DNA from: Blastococcus litoris
GTDB lineage: Bacteria > Actinomycetota > Actinomycetes > Mycobacteriales > Geodermatophilaceae
Direction: 5' to 3'
Length of the DNA stretch: 64,000 bases
NCBI RefSeq assembly: GCF_003075095.1
Contig: NZ_QCZF01000002.1
Span: 372,001-436,000 of the forward strand
The first letter of the stretch is position 1. Every line of letters begins with the position of its first letter. Shown here one piece after another: positions 34,917-43,290 of this stretch. Position numbers and translations under genes: made by a program. The notes beneath the pieces are model-generated. The model searched no databases. It saw only the letters and a list, made by a program, of their open reading frames with translations, and was not told the DNA's origin.

Positions 34917-36503
34917 ATGAACCGCGTCGCACGCGCGGCCGCCGCCGGGCTGTCCGCCGTCGCAGCCGTCGCCGCCCGGGACCTGCTCCAGCGGGAGCAC
35001 ACGCTGCTGCGCAACTTCCCGGTGATCGGGCACGCCCGGTACCTGCTGGAGTCGATCGGCCCGGAGCTGCGGCAGTACCTGGTCGCCGGCAACAACGAGG
35101 AGCGCCCGTTCACCCGTGACCAGCGCCGGTGGGTGTACGCCTCGGCCAAGGGCGACAACAACTACTTCGGCTTCGGCACCGACAACGACCTCGAGTACAC
35201 CGCCGGCTACCCCGTCATCAACCACCGGACGTTCGGCCGGGCGGTGCCGACGACGAACGTGCACCACGGCCACGACGTCGACCTGCCGTCGGCCAAGGTG
35301 CTCGGCGGTCCCCGCGGGCGCCGGTCGGCCTTCCGCCCGGCGTCGGTGGTCAACATCTCGGCGATGAGCTTCGGCTCGCTGTCGGGCGCCGCCGTCGAGG
35401 CGCTGAACCGGGGCGCCGCGCTGGCCGGCTGCCTCCACAACACCGGTGAGGGCGGGATCTCCCCCCACCACCGGCACGGCGGCGAGCTGATCTACCAGAT
35501 CGGGACGGCGTACTTCGGCTGCCGCGACGCCGAGGGCCGCTTCGACCTGGAGCGGCTGAAGGCGCTGGTCGCCGGTGCTCCCGTGCGGGCGCTGGAGATC
35601 AAGCTGAGCCAGGGCGCGAAGCCCGGCCTGGGCGGCGTGCTGCCGGGCCCGAAGGTGTCGGCCGAGATCGCCGAGACGCGCGGGGTGCCGGAGGGCGTCG
35701 ACTGCATCAGCCCGTCGCGGCACGCCGAGTTCTCCGACGTCGACAGCCTGCTGGACTGGGTGGAGCTCCTCGCGGCGGAGACGGGGCTGCCGGTGGGCAT
35801 CAAGTCCGCCGTCGGCGACATGCGGTTCTGGGACGAGCTGACCGACCTGATGGCGGCCGGCGGCCCGTCCGGACGTCGTGGCGTCGACTTCGTGACGATC
35901 GACGGGGGAGAGGGCGGCACCGGCGCGGCGCCGTTGATCTTCACCGACTCGGTGTCGCTGCCCTTCCAGCTCGGCTTCGCCCGGGTCCACGCCACCTTCG
36001 CCCGCAAGGGCCTGGCCGAGGACGTCACGTTCATCGGCGGCGGCAAGCTCGGCCTGCCCGACAACGCGACCGTGGCCTTCGCCCTCGGCTGCGACATGGT
36101 GAACGTGGCCCGCGAGGCGATGCTGGCCATCGGCTGCATCCAGGCGCAGAAGTGCCACACCGACACCTGCCCGACCGGCGTGGCCACGCAGAACGCGTGG
36201 CTGGCCCACGGGCTCGACCCGGCGCTGAAGTCGGTGCGGGCGGCCAACTACGTGCGCACGCTCCGCCGCGACCTGCTCCGGGTGGCCGAGGCCTGCGGTG
36301 TCGAGCACCCGGGGCTCATCGACTCCGGCTCGGTCGAGGTGCTCACCGGGCGGACGGCGTCCCGGCCCCTGTTCGAGGTCTACGGCTACGAGCCGGGGTG
36401 GGGGCTGCCCTCGGCGGCCGACCGCGCCGAGATCGCGCGGATCATGACCGCCGAGGCGCCCCAGGGTGGCTCGGCCCCGCCGTCGGCCGACGCCGTCGGC
36501 TAG
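34917..36503 (+). CDS. FMN-binding glutamate synthase family protein
   Basis: A 528-residue protein corresponding to the FMN/Fe-S synthase domain of glutamate synthase without the amidotransferase. It has an N-terminal helix, the entry segment FGFGTDNDLEYTAGYPVINH, the FMN barrel NISAMSFGSLSGAAVEALNRGA, GCLHNTGEGGISPHH, the TIDGGEGGTGAAPLIFTD loop, and a 3Fe-4S-type Cys motif in CIQAQKCHTDTCPTGVATQN. These stand-alone proteins are widespread in actinobacteria; their reaction is not settled. ATG at 34917. Its stop TAG overlaps the stop of the converging FMN reductase gene (shared CTAG at 36500-36503). Confidence 0.88.
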   Translation: MNRVARAAAAGLSAVAAVAARDLLQREHTLLRNFPVIGHARYLLESIGPELRQYLVAGNNEERPFTRDQRRWVYASAKGDNNYFGFGTDNDLEYTAGYPVINHRTFGRAVPTTNVHHGHDVDLPSAKVLGGPRGRRSAFRPASVVNISAMSFGSLSGAAVEALNRGAALAGCLHNTGEGGISPHHRHGGELIYQIGTAYFGCRDAEGRFDLERLKALVAGAPVRALEIKLSQGAKPGLGGVLPGPKVSAEIAETRGVPEGVDCISPSRHAEFSDVDSLLDWVELLAAETGLPVGIKSAVGDMRFWDELTDLMAAGGPSGRRGVDFVTIDGGEGGTGAAPLIFTDSVSLPFQLGFARVHATFARKGLAEDVTFIGGGKLGLPDNATVAFALGCDMVNVAREAMLAIGCIQAQKCHTDTCPTGVATQNAWLAHGLDPALKSVRAANYVRTLRRDLLRVAEACGVEHPGLIDSGSVEVLTGRTASRPLFEVYGYEPGWGLPSAADRAEIARIMTAEAPQGGSAPPSADAVG

Positions 36504-37123
36504 CGGCCGTTGAGGAGGTCCTCGAAGGACGTCGTCGGGTCGGCGAACGGGTCCACCGGGCGGGCGCTGACGGGGCGGCCGGCGACCAGGTCGGCGAGCT
36601 CGCCCGCGGCCCGGTCGATCCGGCCGGCCAGCGCGCGGTCGATCCCGCCCGCACCGGCCCAGTCCTCCGTCGCCGCGAAGACGGCGGTCGGCACGCTCAC
36701 CGCGCGCAGGTAGCTGAACAGCGGGCGGACGGCGTGCTCGAGCGCGAGGGAGTGGCGCGCCGTCCCGGCGGTGGCGCCGAGCAGGACCGGCTTCCCCACG
36801 AGCGCGTCCTTGTCCAGGACGTCGAAGAACGTCTTGAACAGGCCGCTGTAGGACGCGGAGAAGATCGGCGTGACGGCGATCAGGCCGTCGGCGCCGGTCA
36901 CCGTGTCCACCGCCGTCCGCAGCGCCTTGTTGGCGAAGCCGGTCACCAAGTTGTCGGCGAGGTCGCGGGCGTGCTCGCGCAGCTCCACCACCTCGACCGT
37001 GCTGTCCTCGCCGCGGTCCTTGAGGGCCGCCACCGTGGCGGTGGTCAGCCGGTCGGCCAGCAACCGGGTCGAGGACGGAACGCTCAGGCCGCCGCTGACG
37101 ACGGCGAGGGTGCGCGTGGTCAT
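36500..37123 (-). CDS. CE1759-type FMN reductase, partner of luciferase-like enzyme
   Basis: A 207-residue NAD(P)H-dependent FMN reductase with a flavodoxin-like fold: VVSGGLSVPSSTRLLADRLT at the N-terminal phosphate-binding loop, TPIFSASYSGLFKTFFDVLD, and LGATAGTARHSLALEHAVRPLFSYL. It reduces FMN for use by a luciferase-like monooxygenase; the adjacent gene encodes exactly such an enzyme, and the two reading frames overlap by 4 bp (ATGA). This matches the CE1758/CE1759 gene duo of corynebacteria. Confidence 0.88.
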   Translation of the reverse strand: MTTRTLAVVSGGLSVPSSTRLLADRLTTATVAALKDRGEDSTVEVVELREHARDLADNLVTGFANKALRTAVDTVTGADGLIAVTPIFSASYSGLFKTFFDVLDKDALVGKPVLLGATAGTARHSLALEHAVRPLFSYLRAVSVPTAVFAATEDWAGAGGIDRALAGRIDRAAGELADLVAGRPVSARPVDPFADPTTSFEDLLNGR

Positions 37124-38250
37124 CGGACCTGCCCCGTCACGTCATCGGCGCCGGCGTACACGGTCGCGTCCTTCGTGCCGCCGGCGGCGGCGACCAGGGA
37201 GGCGTGCGTCGGCGCCTCGGGGACGTGCGCCGGCTTGAGCGCGGCGAACTCCTTGCGCAGCACCGGCACGACCTCCTCGCCGAGCAGGTCCAGCTGCTCG
37301 AGCACCGTCTTCAGCGGCAGGCCGGCGTGGTCGATGAGGAACAGCTGCCGCTGGTAGTCACCGACGTAGTCGCGGAAGCCGAGGGTCCGCTCGATCACCT
37401 GCTGCGGGCTGCCGACGGTCAGCGGCGTCTGCTCGGTGAACTCCTCCAGCGACGGGCCGTGGCCGTAGACCGGGGCGACGTCGAAGTACGGGCGGAACTC
37501 GTTCACGGCGTCCTGGCTGTTCTTGCGCATGAACACCTGCCCGCCCAGGCCGACGATGGCCTGGTCGGCGCTGCCGTGGCCGTAGTGCTCGTAGCGGCGG
37601 CGGTAGAACTCGACCATCCGCTGGGTGTGCTCCGGCGGCCAGAAGATGTGGTTGTGGAAGAACCCGTCGCCGTAGTAGGCCGCCTGCTCGGCGATCTGCG
37701 GGCTGCGGATCGAGCCGTGCCAGACGAACGGCGGGACGCCGTCGAGCGGACGCGGCGTCGAGGTGAAGCCCTGCAGCGGGGTCCGGTACTTCCCCTCCCA
37801 GTCGACGACGTCCTCGCGCCACAGCCGGCGGAGCAGGGCGTAGTTCTCGACGGCGAGCTCGATGCCGTCGCGGATGTCCTTGCCGAACCACGGGTACACC
37901 GGGCCGGTGTTGCCGCGGCCCATCATCAGGTCGACGCGGCCCTCGGCCAGGTGCTGGAGCATCGCGTAGTCCTCGGCGATCTTCACCGGGTCGTTGGTGG
38001 TGATCAGCGTCGTGGACGTCGACAGCTGCAGCTTCTGGGTCTTCGCGGCGATCCAGGCGAGCGTCGTGGTGGGGGAGGAGGAGAAGAAGGGCGGGTTGTG
38101 GTGCTCACCGAGGGCGAAGACGTCGAGCCCGACCTCCTCGGCCTTCTGCGCGATGGCCAGGACCGCCTTGACCCGCTCGGCCTCGGTCGGGGTGCGACCG
38201 GTCGTCGGGTCCTGCGTGATGTCGCTGACCGTGAAGATGCCGAACTGCAT
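37120..38250 (-). CDS. CE1758-type luciferase-like monooxygenase (LLM)
   Basis: A 376-residue flavin-dependent monooxygenase with bacterial-luciferase TIM-barrel fold. It begins MQFGIFTVSDITQDPTTGRT, then AEEVGLDVFALGEHHNPPFF with the conserved EHH, LMMGRGNTGPVYPWFG, and FVWHGSIRSPQIAEQAAYYG. The family oxygenates small organic substrates (long-chain aldehydes, sulfonates, alkanes in characterised relatives), using FMNH2 from the coupled reductase; this member's substrate is not known. Start ATG at 38250 is favoured by GGGAAC 6 nt upstream; ATG at 38262 is an alternative. A perfect inverted repeat lies just upstream at 38266-38283. Confidence 0.88.
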   Translation of the reverse strand: MQFGIFTVSDITQDPTTGRTPTEAERVKAVLAIAQKAEEVGLDVFALGEHHNPPFFSSSPTTTLAWIAAKTQKLQLSTSTTLITTNDPVKIAEDYAMLQHLAEGRVDLMMGRGNTGPVYPWFGKDIRDGIELAVENYALLRRLWREDVVDWEGKYRTPLQGFTSTPRPLDGVPPFVWHGSIRSPQIAEQAAYYGDGFFHNHIFWPPEHTQRMVEFYRRRYEHYGHGSADQAIVGLGGQVFMRKNSQDAVNEFRPYFDVAPVYGHGPSLEEFTEQTPLTVGSPQQVIERTLGFRDYVGDYQRQLFLIDHAGLPLKTVLEQLDLLGEEVVPVLRKEFAALKPAHVPEAPTHASLVAAAGGTKDATVYAGADDVTGQVR

Positions 38251-38265
38251 GTCGGTTCCCATCGC

Positions 38266-38283
38266 TAGTTGAGAGTGCAACTA
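38266..38283. promoter_or_regulatory. Inverted-repeat operator upstream of the LLM duo
   Basis: TAGTTG (38266-38271) and CAACTA (38278-38283) form a perfect 6-bp inverted repeat around AGAGTG, 16 nt before the likely LLM start. The size and spacing are those of MarR- or TetR-family operators. No regulator gene lies next to it. Confidence 0.5.
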
Positions 38284-38511
38284 CCGCCCCGCACAACAGG
38301 AGCACCCTCGGATGTATGCCCGCCGTCCCATCCCACCACCCGGGAGGCGAGCGGGCGGACGCCCGGATTGCACGTAGCGGAACGTGACCGTCCTGGCACG
38401 GTGAGCCGAACTACGCCGGTGGCACTCTCACGGTCCGGTCACGGCGGCGGGCTGTCCGGCTCCGCGTCTGGCACTGTCCGGCCTGTCAGCAGTGGCGGCA
38501 GGGGGAGATCG

Positions 38512-39390
38512 ATGACCGTGGTCGACGGCGGGAACGACGGGCGGGTGGCCGGCGCGGCGCAGGGCGGGCCGAACGTGCGGGGTGACTTCGACGAGCTCCT
38601 GGACCACCGCCCGGTCTTCCGGGTGCGCCTGCACGGCTACGACCGCCTCGAGGTCGACAACTACACGGCGTGGGCGGAAGGCGAGCTGATCGCCGTCCGC
38701 CGACAGGTCGACCACCTGCTCAGCCGGTTCGGGGAGACCTCGGCCGAGCTGGAGATCTCCCGCCGGCTGCTGGCCGACGCCCCTCCTGGCCGGGAGGCCT
38801 TCCCCGTCTCGCAGCGCGTCCAGGAGATGCTCCGGCTGGCCGAGGAGGAGGCGGCGGCGCTGACCGAGGCCGGCGCGCGCGAGGCCGAGCGCATCATCGC
38901 GGAGGCGCGCACGGAGGCCGATGCCCGGCTGCGCAAGGCCCACCAGATCAAGGAGATGGCGGTCGACGCCGCCGACGAGCTGCTCGAGCAGGCGCGCCGG
39001 GACCGCGCGACGGCCGCCGCGCAGATCGAGCGCGTCGAGGTCGAGGCGGCGGAGCTCCTCCGGAAGGCCGCCGCCGAGCAGGACCGCCTGGACGCCCTGG
39101 CCGCGCAGGAGCGGGAGCGGGCGGACGCCGCCGCCGCGGCGCACCGCGCCTCCGTGCAGGCGGAGGTCGACGACCTGCGTCGTCAGCGGGACCAGGCCCG
39201 GCAGTCCCTGCGCGGTCTCACCGACCGCATCAGCGAGGCGCTCAAGGCGGTCGCCGACATGGTGCCGGAGGACCAGCCGCGCACCCACGTGGTGCAGGGC
39301 AACGTGGCCGTCGAGCAGGTGGCGCCCGAGCAGCGGGACGAGGGCAACGTCGTGGTGATGATGGGTCGCCCCGCACCCGTGCCGCACTGA
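38512..39390 (+). CDS. DivIVA-like coiled-coil protein
   Basis: A 292-residue protein. After ~25 residues comes a DivIVA-type segment (HRPVFRVRLHGYDRLEVDNYTAWAE), then long coiled coil from ~60 to ~255, rich in Ala, Glu and Arg with heptad-like LAEEEAAALTEAGAREAERI. The C-terminal tail is Val/Gly-rich and ends in Pro/His. DivIVA proteins sense curved membrane and organise polar growth or septation in actinobacteria; the primary Wag31 protein is normally beside the division gene cluster, so this is probably a secondary member. ATG at 38512 with GGGGGAG ribosome site. Confidence 0.75.
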   Translation: MTVVDGGNDGRVAGAAQGGPNVRGDFDELLDHRPVFRVRLHGYDRLEVDNYTAWAEGELIAVRRQVDHLLSRFGETSAELEISRRLLADAPPGREAFPVSQRVQEMLRLAEEEAAALTEAGAREAERIIAEARTEADARLRKAHQIKEMAVDAADELLEQARRDRATAAAQIERVEVEAAELLRKAAAEQDRLDALAAQERERADAAAAAHRASVQAEVDDLRRQRDQARQSLRGLTDRISEALKAVADMVPEDQPRTHVVQGNVAVEQVAPEQRDEGNVVVMMGRPAPVPH

Positions 39391-39473
39391 GCCCGCCGCC
39401 CGCTGTCCACGGGTCCGCACCGCTGGTGAGAGGCTAGGTGCGCCGTGACCAGGCGGGACCGAGGGAGGCAGCG

Positions 39474-39983
39474 ATGAGCGACGTCTGCGAGGCCGTACGC
39501 GTCGAGGGCGGGATCGTCGTCGGGCACGACGGCTCCAAGAGCGCGCAGGAGGCGCTGATCTGGGCCGGGCGCCTGGCCTGCCGGGCCGACCTCGACCTCC
39601 ACGTGGTGCGCGCCTGGGCGATGATGACCGCCCCGCAGCCCAGCTCCTGGACGCCGGGGTACGTCCCGCCGCTGCCGGAGTGGGAGCAGGCGGTGCTCGA
39701 CGAGCTGTCCTCGCACGTGAAGGCCGCGGGCCTCGACGCGTCGGTGCGGGTCACCTGCCACGCGGTGCACAAGGCGCCGGCGCAGGGGCTCATGACCGCG
39801 GCCGAGGGGGCCAGCCTGCTGGTCATGGGTGCCCGCGGTCGCGGCGGCTTCCGCGGCCTGCTGCTGGGCTCGGTGAGCGACCAGCTGGTGCACCACGCCC
39901 CCTGCCCGGTGACCGTCGTCCGGACCGGGGTCACCGGCCGGGAGATCGAGGCGCCGTCGGGCAGCGTCGTCCACGCCGGGTGA
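39474..39983 (+). CDS. Universal stress protein (UspA family)
   Basis: A 169-residue single-domain Usp. The first strand and Walker-type start is GGIVVGHDGSKSAQEALIWAG, and the ATP-binding glycine motif GARGRGGFRGLLLGSVSDQL (G-x2-G-x9-G-S) is present, so it is likely of the ATP-binding class; it ends with the usual APCPVTVVR strand. ATG at 39474 with GAGGGAGG. Its stop overlaps the next gene's GTG start (GTGA). In related actinobacteria such proteins respond to hypoxia and stationary phase; no such regulatory site is evident here. Confidence 0.9.
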   Translation: MSDVCEAVRVEGGIVVGHDGSKSAQEALIWAGRLACRADLDLHVVRAWAMMTAPQPSSWTPGYVPPLPEWEQAVLDELSSHVKAAGLDASVRVTCHAVHKAPAQGLMTAAEGASLLVMGARGRGGFRGLLLGSVSDQLVHHAPCPVTVVRTGVTGREIEAPSGSVVHAG

Positions 39984-40912
39984 GCGCCCGGGGGGACTTC
40001 GCCGGCGCACGGCTGTTCCCGGTGGGCGGCCACGGCCCCGAGGACGTGGTGCTCGACCCCGAGGGGCGCGTCCTCACCGGGGTCGACGACGGGCGGGTGC
40101 TCCGCCTGGACCCGTCCGACGGCTCGGTGGTCACGGTGGCGCGGGTGCCCGGCCGCCCGCTGGGGCTCGAGCTGCTCGGCAGCGGTGAGCTGCTCGTCTG
40201 CGCCTCGGACGCGGGGCTGCTCGCCGTCTCGCCCGCGAGCGGCGCGGTCCGGACGCTCGTCGACCGCGTGGCCGGCCGGCTGCTCGGTGCGGTCAACAAC
40301 GCCGCGGTCGCGCCCGACGGCACCGTCTGGTTCACCGACTCCTCCACCCGGTTCCCGATCCCGCGCTGGCGCGAGGACCTCCTGTGGCGCACGCGCAGCG
40401 GCCGGCTGTTCCGGCGCGACCCGTCCGGCGAGGTCACCGAGGCGCTCGGCGGGCTCGAGTTCGCGAACGGGGTGGCGCTGGCGTCCGACGGCTCGTACGT
40501 CGCCGTCGCCGAGACGGGCGCGCGGCGGATCCGGCGGGTGTGGCTCACTGGGCCGAGTGCCGGCAGCAGCGACGTGCTGGCCGACGGCCTCTGGGGCTAC
40601 CCGGACAACATCGCGCTCGGCTCCGACGGGCTGATCTGGGTGGCGCTGGCCAGCCGGCGCGTCGCCGCCCTCGACGCCATCCAGCGCCTGCCCTTCCCGC
40701 TCCGGGCGGCGATCGGCCGGGTCCCGGAGCGGTGGCAGCCCTCGCCGGACCCCGCGGTGGGCGCCGTGGGCCTCGACCTCGACGGCCGCGTCGTGCGCGC
40801 GCGCACCGGCACCGTCGACGGGTTCAGCATGCTCACCGGCGTCCGGGAGGCCGGCGGGACGGTGTGGCTGGGCAGCCTGACCGGCGAGACCCTGGCCGCC
40901 GTCCCGCGCTGA
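39980..40912 (+). CDS. SMP-30 / strictosidine synthase-like beta-propeller protein
   Basis: A 310-residue six-bladed beta-propeller: GPEDVVLDPEGRVLTGVDDG opens the first blade, AVNNAAVAPDGTVWFTDSST is the typical calcium/active-site blade, and FANGVALASDGSYVAVAETG and GYPDNIALGSDGLIWVALAS are the later ones. SMP-30 relatives are gluconolactonases or other lactonases; strictosidine-synthase-like ones in bacteria are mainly esterases or of unknown role. No signal peptide. GTG at 39980 overlaps the Usp stop by 4 bases, indicating coupling. Confidence 0.85.
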   Translation: MSARGDFAGARLFPVGGHGPEDVVLDPEGRVLTGVDDGRVLRLDPSDGSVVTVARVPGRPLGLELLGSGELLVCASDAGLLAVSPASGAVRTLVDRVAGRLLGAVNNAAVAPDGTVWFTDSSTRFPIPRWREDLLWRTRSGRLFRRDPSGEVTEALGGLEFANGVALASDGSYVAVAETGARRIRRVWLTGPSAGSSDVLADGLWGYPDNIALGSDGLIWVALASRRVAALDAIQRLPFPLRAAIGRVPERWQPSPDPAVGAVGLDLDGRVVRARTGTVDGFSMLTGVREAGGTVWLGSLTGETLAAVPR

Positions 40913-40921
40913 CCGCGTTGT

Positions 40922-41010
40922 TGATCAGGAGACCTGATCATTCGGGGTCCTGGCTCACCGTCGACAGTGAGCCAGGACCCGTGATGATCAGGAGACCTGA
41001 TCATCACGGG
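40922..41010. repeat. Three-hairpin intergenic element
   Basis: Left palindrome: TGATCAGG (40922-40929), AGA, CCTGATCA (40933-40940). Centre: a 14-bp perfect stem, 40945-40958 with 40967-40980, loop CGTCGACA. Right: 15-bp arms 40978-40992 and 40996-41010 around AGA, containing the same TGATCAGG-AGA-CCTGATCA core as the left. The right stem shares three bases with the centre. The element fills almost the whole gap between the propeller gene and the convergent ethR gene, and can terminate both; the repeated core suggests a mobile or REP-like unit. Confidence 0.75.
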
Positions 41011-41012
41011 CG

Positions 41013-41657
41013 TCAGTCGGTGGGGGCGGTCCCGTAGATCGTCCGCAGCCACACCTCGAGCAGGACGTCGACGACGGCGGACTCGGCCACCGCCGGACCG
41101 TCACCGCTGAACGTCGCGTACATCGCGCGCTCGTTCATCGAGGTCAGCAGGACGGCGAGGTCGCGCGCGGACGGGCCCGGAGGCGCCGCGCCGCGCGCCC
41201 GCTCGGCGTCGATCGCGTCGGCGCACCGCTGGGCCCACTGGTCGAACACCCGGGCCCAGAGGTCGCGGATCTCGGCGTTGGTGGAGCGGGCCTCGGCCCA
41301 GGCGAGGGTGAGCGCCCGGTGCGCGCGGAACGTCTCGAAGTAGGTGGTGATCGCCAGGCGCCAGCCCTCCCGGGGCCCGGCACCGGGGAGCAGGGACGCG
41401 TCGAGGGTGGCGGCGTCGGCCTCGGCGACCACGCGGTCGAGCAGCGTGAGCAGGACGGCGTCCTTGGAGGCGAAGTAGAAGTAGAAGGTCGGCCGCGAGA
41501 TGCCCGCGCCCCGGGCGAGGTCGTCGACGGAGATCGCCCCGAGCGGCCGCTCCGCGAGCAGCCGCTCCGCGGTGGCGAGGATGGCCAGCTCGCGGTCGTC
41601 GCCGGACGGCCGGGACGTGCGCCGCCCACGGGGGGAATCGCTCTCCGGCATCGCCAC
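41013..41657 (-). CDS. ethR: TetR family repressor, EthR orthologue
   Basis: A 214-residue TetR protein strikingly like M. tuberculosis EthR: PRGRRTSRPSGDDRELAILA near the N-terminus, the helix-turn-helix ISVDDLARGAGISRPTFYFY, then FASKDAVLLTLLDRVV. The C-terminal ligand domain carries DAERARGAAPPGPSAR and LLTSMNERAMYATFSGDGP, also as in EthR. EthR represses ethA by binding cooperatively to the intergenic operator; lipophilic ligands release it. GTG at 41657 is used; ATG at 41651 is an equally possible start. Divergent from ethA with 142 bp between them. Confidence 0.9.
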   Translation of the reverse strand: MAMPESDSPRGRRTSRPSGDDRELAILATAERLLAERPLGAISVDDLARGAGISRPTFYFYFASKDAVLLTLLDRVVAEADAATLDASLLPGAGPREGWRLAITTYFETFRAHRALTLAWAEARSTNAEIRDLWARVFDQWAQRCADAIDAERARGAAPPGPSARDLAVLLTSMNERAMYATFSGDGPAVAESAVVDVLLEVWLRTIYGTAPTD

Positions 41658-41687
41658 GGCCGGAATATAGCCCGCCGCACCCGTTTC

Positions 41688-41724
41688 TCAACACCGTGTT
41701 GACTCGTTCGACAGCGCGTCGATA
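41688..41724. promoter_or_regulatory. EthR-type operator
   Basis: A perfect 15-nt palindrome TCAACACCGTGTTGA at 41688-41702, followed by TCGACA (41708-41713) and TCGATA (41719-41724), with CGTT just before and AACG just after. The mix of GTTGAC, TCGACA and GTCGATA elements resembles the long ethA-ethR operator of M. tuberculosis, where several EthR molecules bind in a row. Confidence 0.65.
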
Positions 41725-41799
41725 ACGTCGGTGCCGCACTGTTCGCAGCGCCGACCCCACCCGCTGGCCCCCGCCGGCCACGAACCAGGAGTGCGTCAC

Positions 41800-43290
41800 A
41801 TGGAACCGGAGCGCCTCGAGCACGTCGACGTCCTGATCGTCGGAGCCGGCCTGTCCGGGATCGGCGCCGCCTGCCACCTGCAGGAGGAGTGCCCGGGCAG
41901 GACCTACGCGATCCTCGAGTCCCGCGGCGCCATCGGCGGCACGTGGGACCTCTTCCGTTACCCGGGCATCCGGTCGGACTCCGACATGTTCACCCTCGGC
42001 TACGCGTTCCGGCCGTGGAAGGACTCGACGGCGATCGCCGACGGCGAGGCCATCCGGACCTACATCCAGGACACCGCGCGCGAGTACGGCGTCGACTCGC
42101 GGATCCGCTTCCACCACCAGGTGCTCTCGGCCGACTGGTCGTCCGCCGACGCCCGCTGGACGGTCACCGCCCGCCGGACCGACACCGGGGAGACGGTCCG
42201 CATCACCTGCTCGTGGCTGCAGGTCTGCTCCGGCTACTACCGCTACGACGAGGGGTTCCGCCCGGCGTTCGAGGGCGAGGACCGGTTCGCCGGCGAGATC
42301 ATCCACCCGCAGCACTGGCCCGAAGACTTCGACCCCACCGGCAAGCGGATCGTGGTCATCGGCAGCGGGGCCACCGCGGTCACGCTGGTGCCGAACCTGG
42401 CGCCGGACGCCGAGCACGTGACGATGCTGCAGCGCACGCCGAGCTACGTCATGGCCCTGCCCGGGCGGGATCCCCTGGCCTCCTTCCTGCGCAACAAGCT
42501 GCCGGTGGCGCTCGCCTATCCGATCGTGCGCTGGAAGAACGTCCTCATGTCGACGGCCTTCTACCAGTTCACCCAGCGCTTCCCGGGAGCCGCGAGGACG
42601 CTCCTCCGGCGGCTCACGCAGAAGCAGCTGCCGGGGATCGACGTCGACACGCACTTCAACCCGCCGTACGACCCCTGGGACCAGCGCCTGTGCCTGGTCC
42701 CCGACGGCGACCTGTTCCGCACCTTGCGTCGCGGCCGGGCCTCGATCGCCACCGGCCGGATCGCCGCGTTCACCGAGAAGGGCGTGCAGCTCGAGTCCGG
42801 CGAGCACCTCGACGCCGACGTGATCGTCACCGCGACGGGCCTGAACCTGCTGCCCATGGGCGGCATGTCCCTGAGCCTCGACGGGACACCGGTCGACGTC
42901 TCGGAGACCGTCTCCTACAAGGGGATGATGCTGTCGGGCGTCCCCAACTTCACGATGGTCATCGGCTACACGAACGCCTCGTGGACGCTCAAGGCCGACC
43001 TGGTCAACCGCTACGTCTGCCGGCTGCTCAACCACCTCGACGCCGAGGGCTACGTGTCCGCGACGCCGGTCGCGCCGCCGGAGGGGGCCGACCAGCCGTT
43101 CCTCGACCTGTCGTCGGGGTACGTGCAGCGCAGCCTGGCCGACCTGCCCAAGCAGGGCCGGCGCAAGCCCTGGCGGCTGCACCAGAACTACATCCGCGAC
43201 GTCCAGCTGATGCGGCGGGGCTCGCTGGAGGACGAGGGCATGACGTTCCAGCGCGTGCCCGCTCGCACGGACGAGAAGGCGATCGCCTGA
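41800..43290 (+). CDS. ethA: Baeyer-Villiger FAD monooxygenase, EthA orthologue
   Basis: A 496-residue flavin monooxygenase. The N-terminal FAD motif is LIVGAGLSGIGAACHLQEEC, with GGTWDLFRYPGIRSDSDMF, the NADPH motif VVIGSGATAVTLVPNL, and the Baeyer-Villiger fingerprint FAGEIIHPQHWP (FxGxxxHxxxWP). Long stretches match EthA, including YNPWDQRLCLVP-type NPPYDPWDQRLCLVPDGDLF and GYTNASWTLKADLVNRYVCR. EthA inserts oxygen beside ketones and activates the prodrug ethionamide in mycobacteria. ATG at 41800 with AGGAG 8 nt upstream. Its stop overlaps the next SDR start (TGATG), suggesting an alcohol-to-ketone-to-ester pathway. Confidence 0.93.
   Translation: MEPERLEHVDVLIVGAGLSGIGAACHLQEECPGRTYAILESRGAIGGTWDLFRYPGIRSDSDMFTLGYAFRPWKDSTAIADGEAIRTYIQDTAREYGVDSRIRFHHQVLSADWSSADARWTVTARRTDTGETVRITCSWLQVCSGYYRYDEGFRPAFEGEDRFAGEIIHPQHWPEDFDPTGKRIVVIGSGATAVTLVPNLAPDAEHVTMLQRTPSYVMALPGRDPLASFLRNKLPVALAYPIVRWKNVLMSTAFYQFTQRFPGAARTLLRRLTQKQLPGIDVDTHFNPPYDPWDQRLCLVPDGDLFRTLRRGRASIATGRIAAFTEKGVQLESGEHLDADVIVTATGLNLLPMGGMSLSLDGTPVDVSETVSYKGMMLSGVPNFTMVIGYTNASWTLKADLVNRYVCRLLNHLDAEGYVSATPVAPPEGADQPFLDLSSGYVQRSLADLPKQGRRKPWRLHQNYIRDVQLMRRGSLEDEGMTFQRVPARTDEKAIA

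Noticed and set aside
38393-38476. Three TGGCAC elements resembling sigma-54 -24 boxes upstream of the DivIVA-like gene
   Set aside because: No matching TTGC -12 element at the right distance, and actinobacteria lack sigma-54.
42243-43182. Open frames opposite ethA
   Set aside because: No domain content, and ethA has complete flavin and Baeyer-Villiger motifs across the region.
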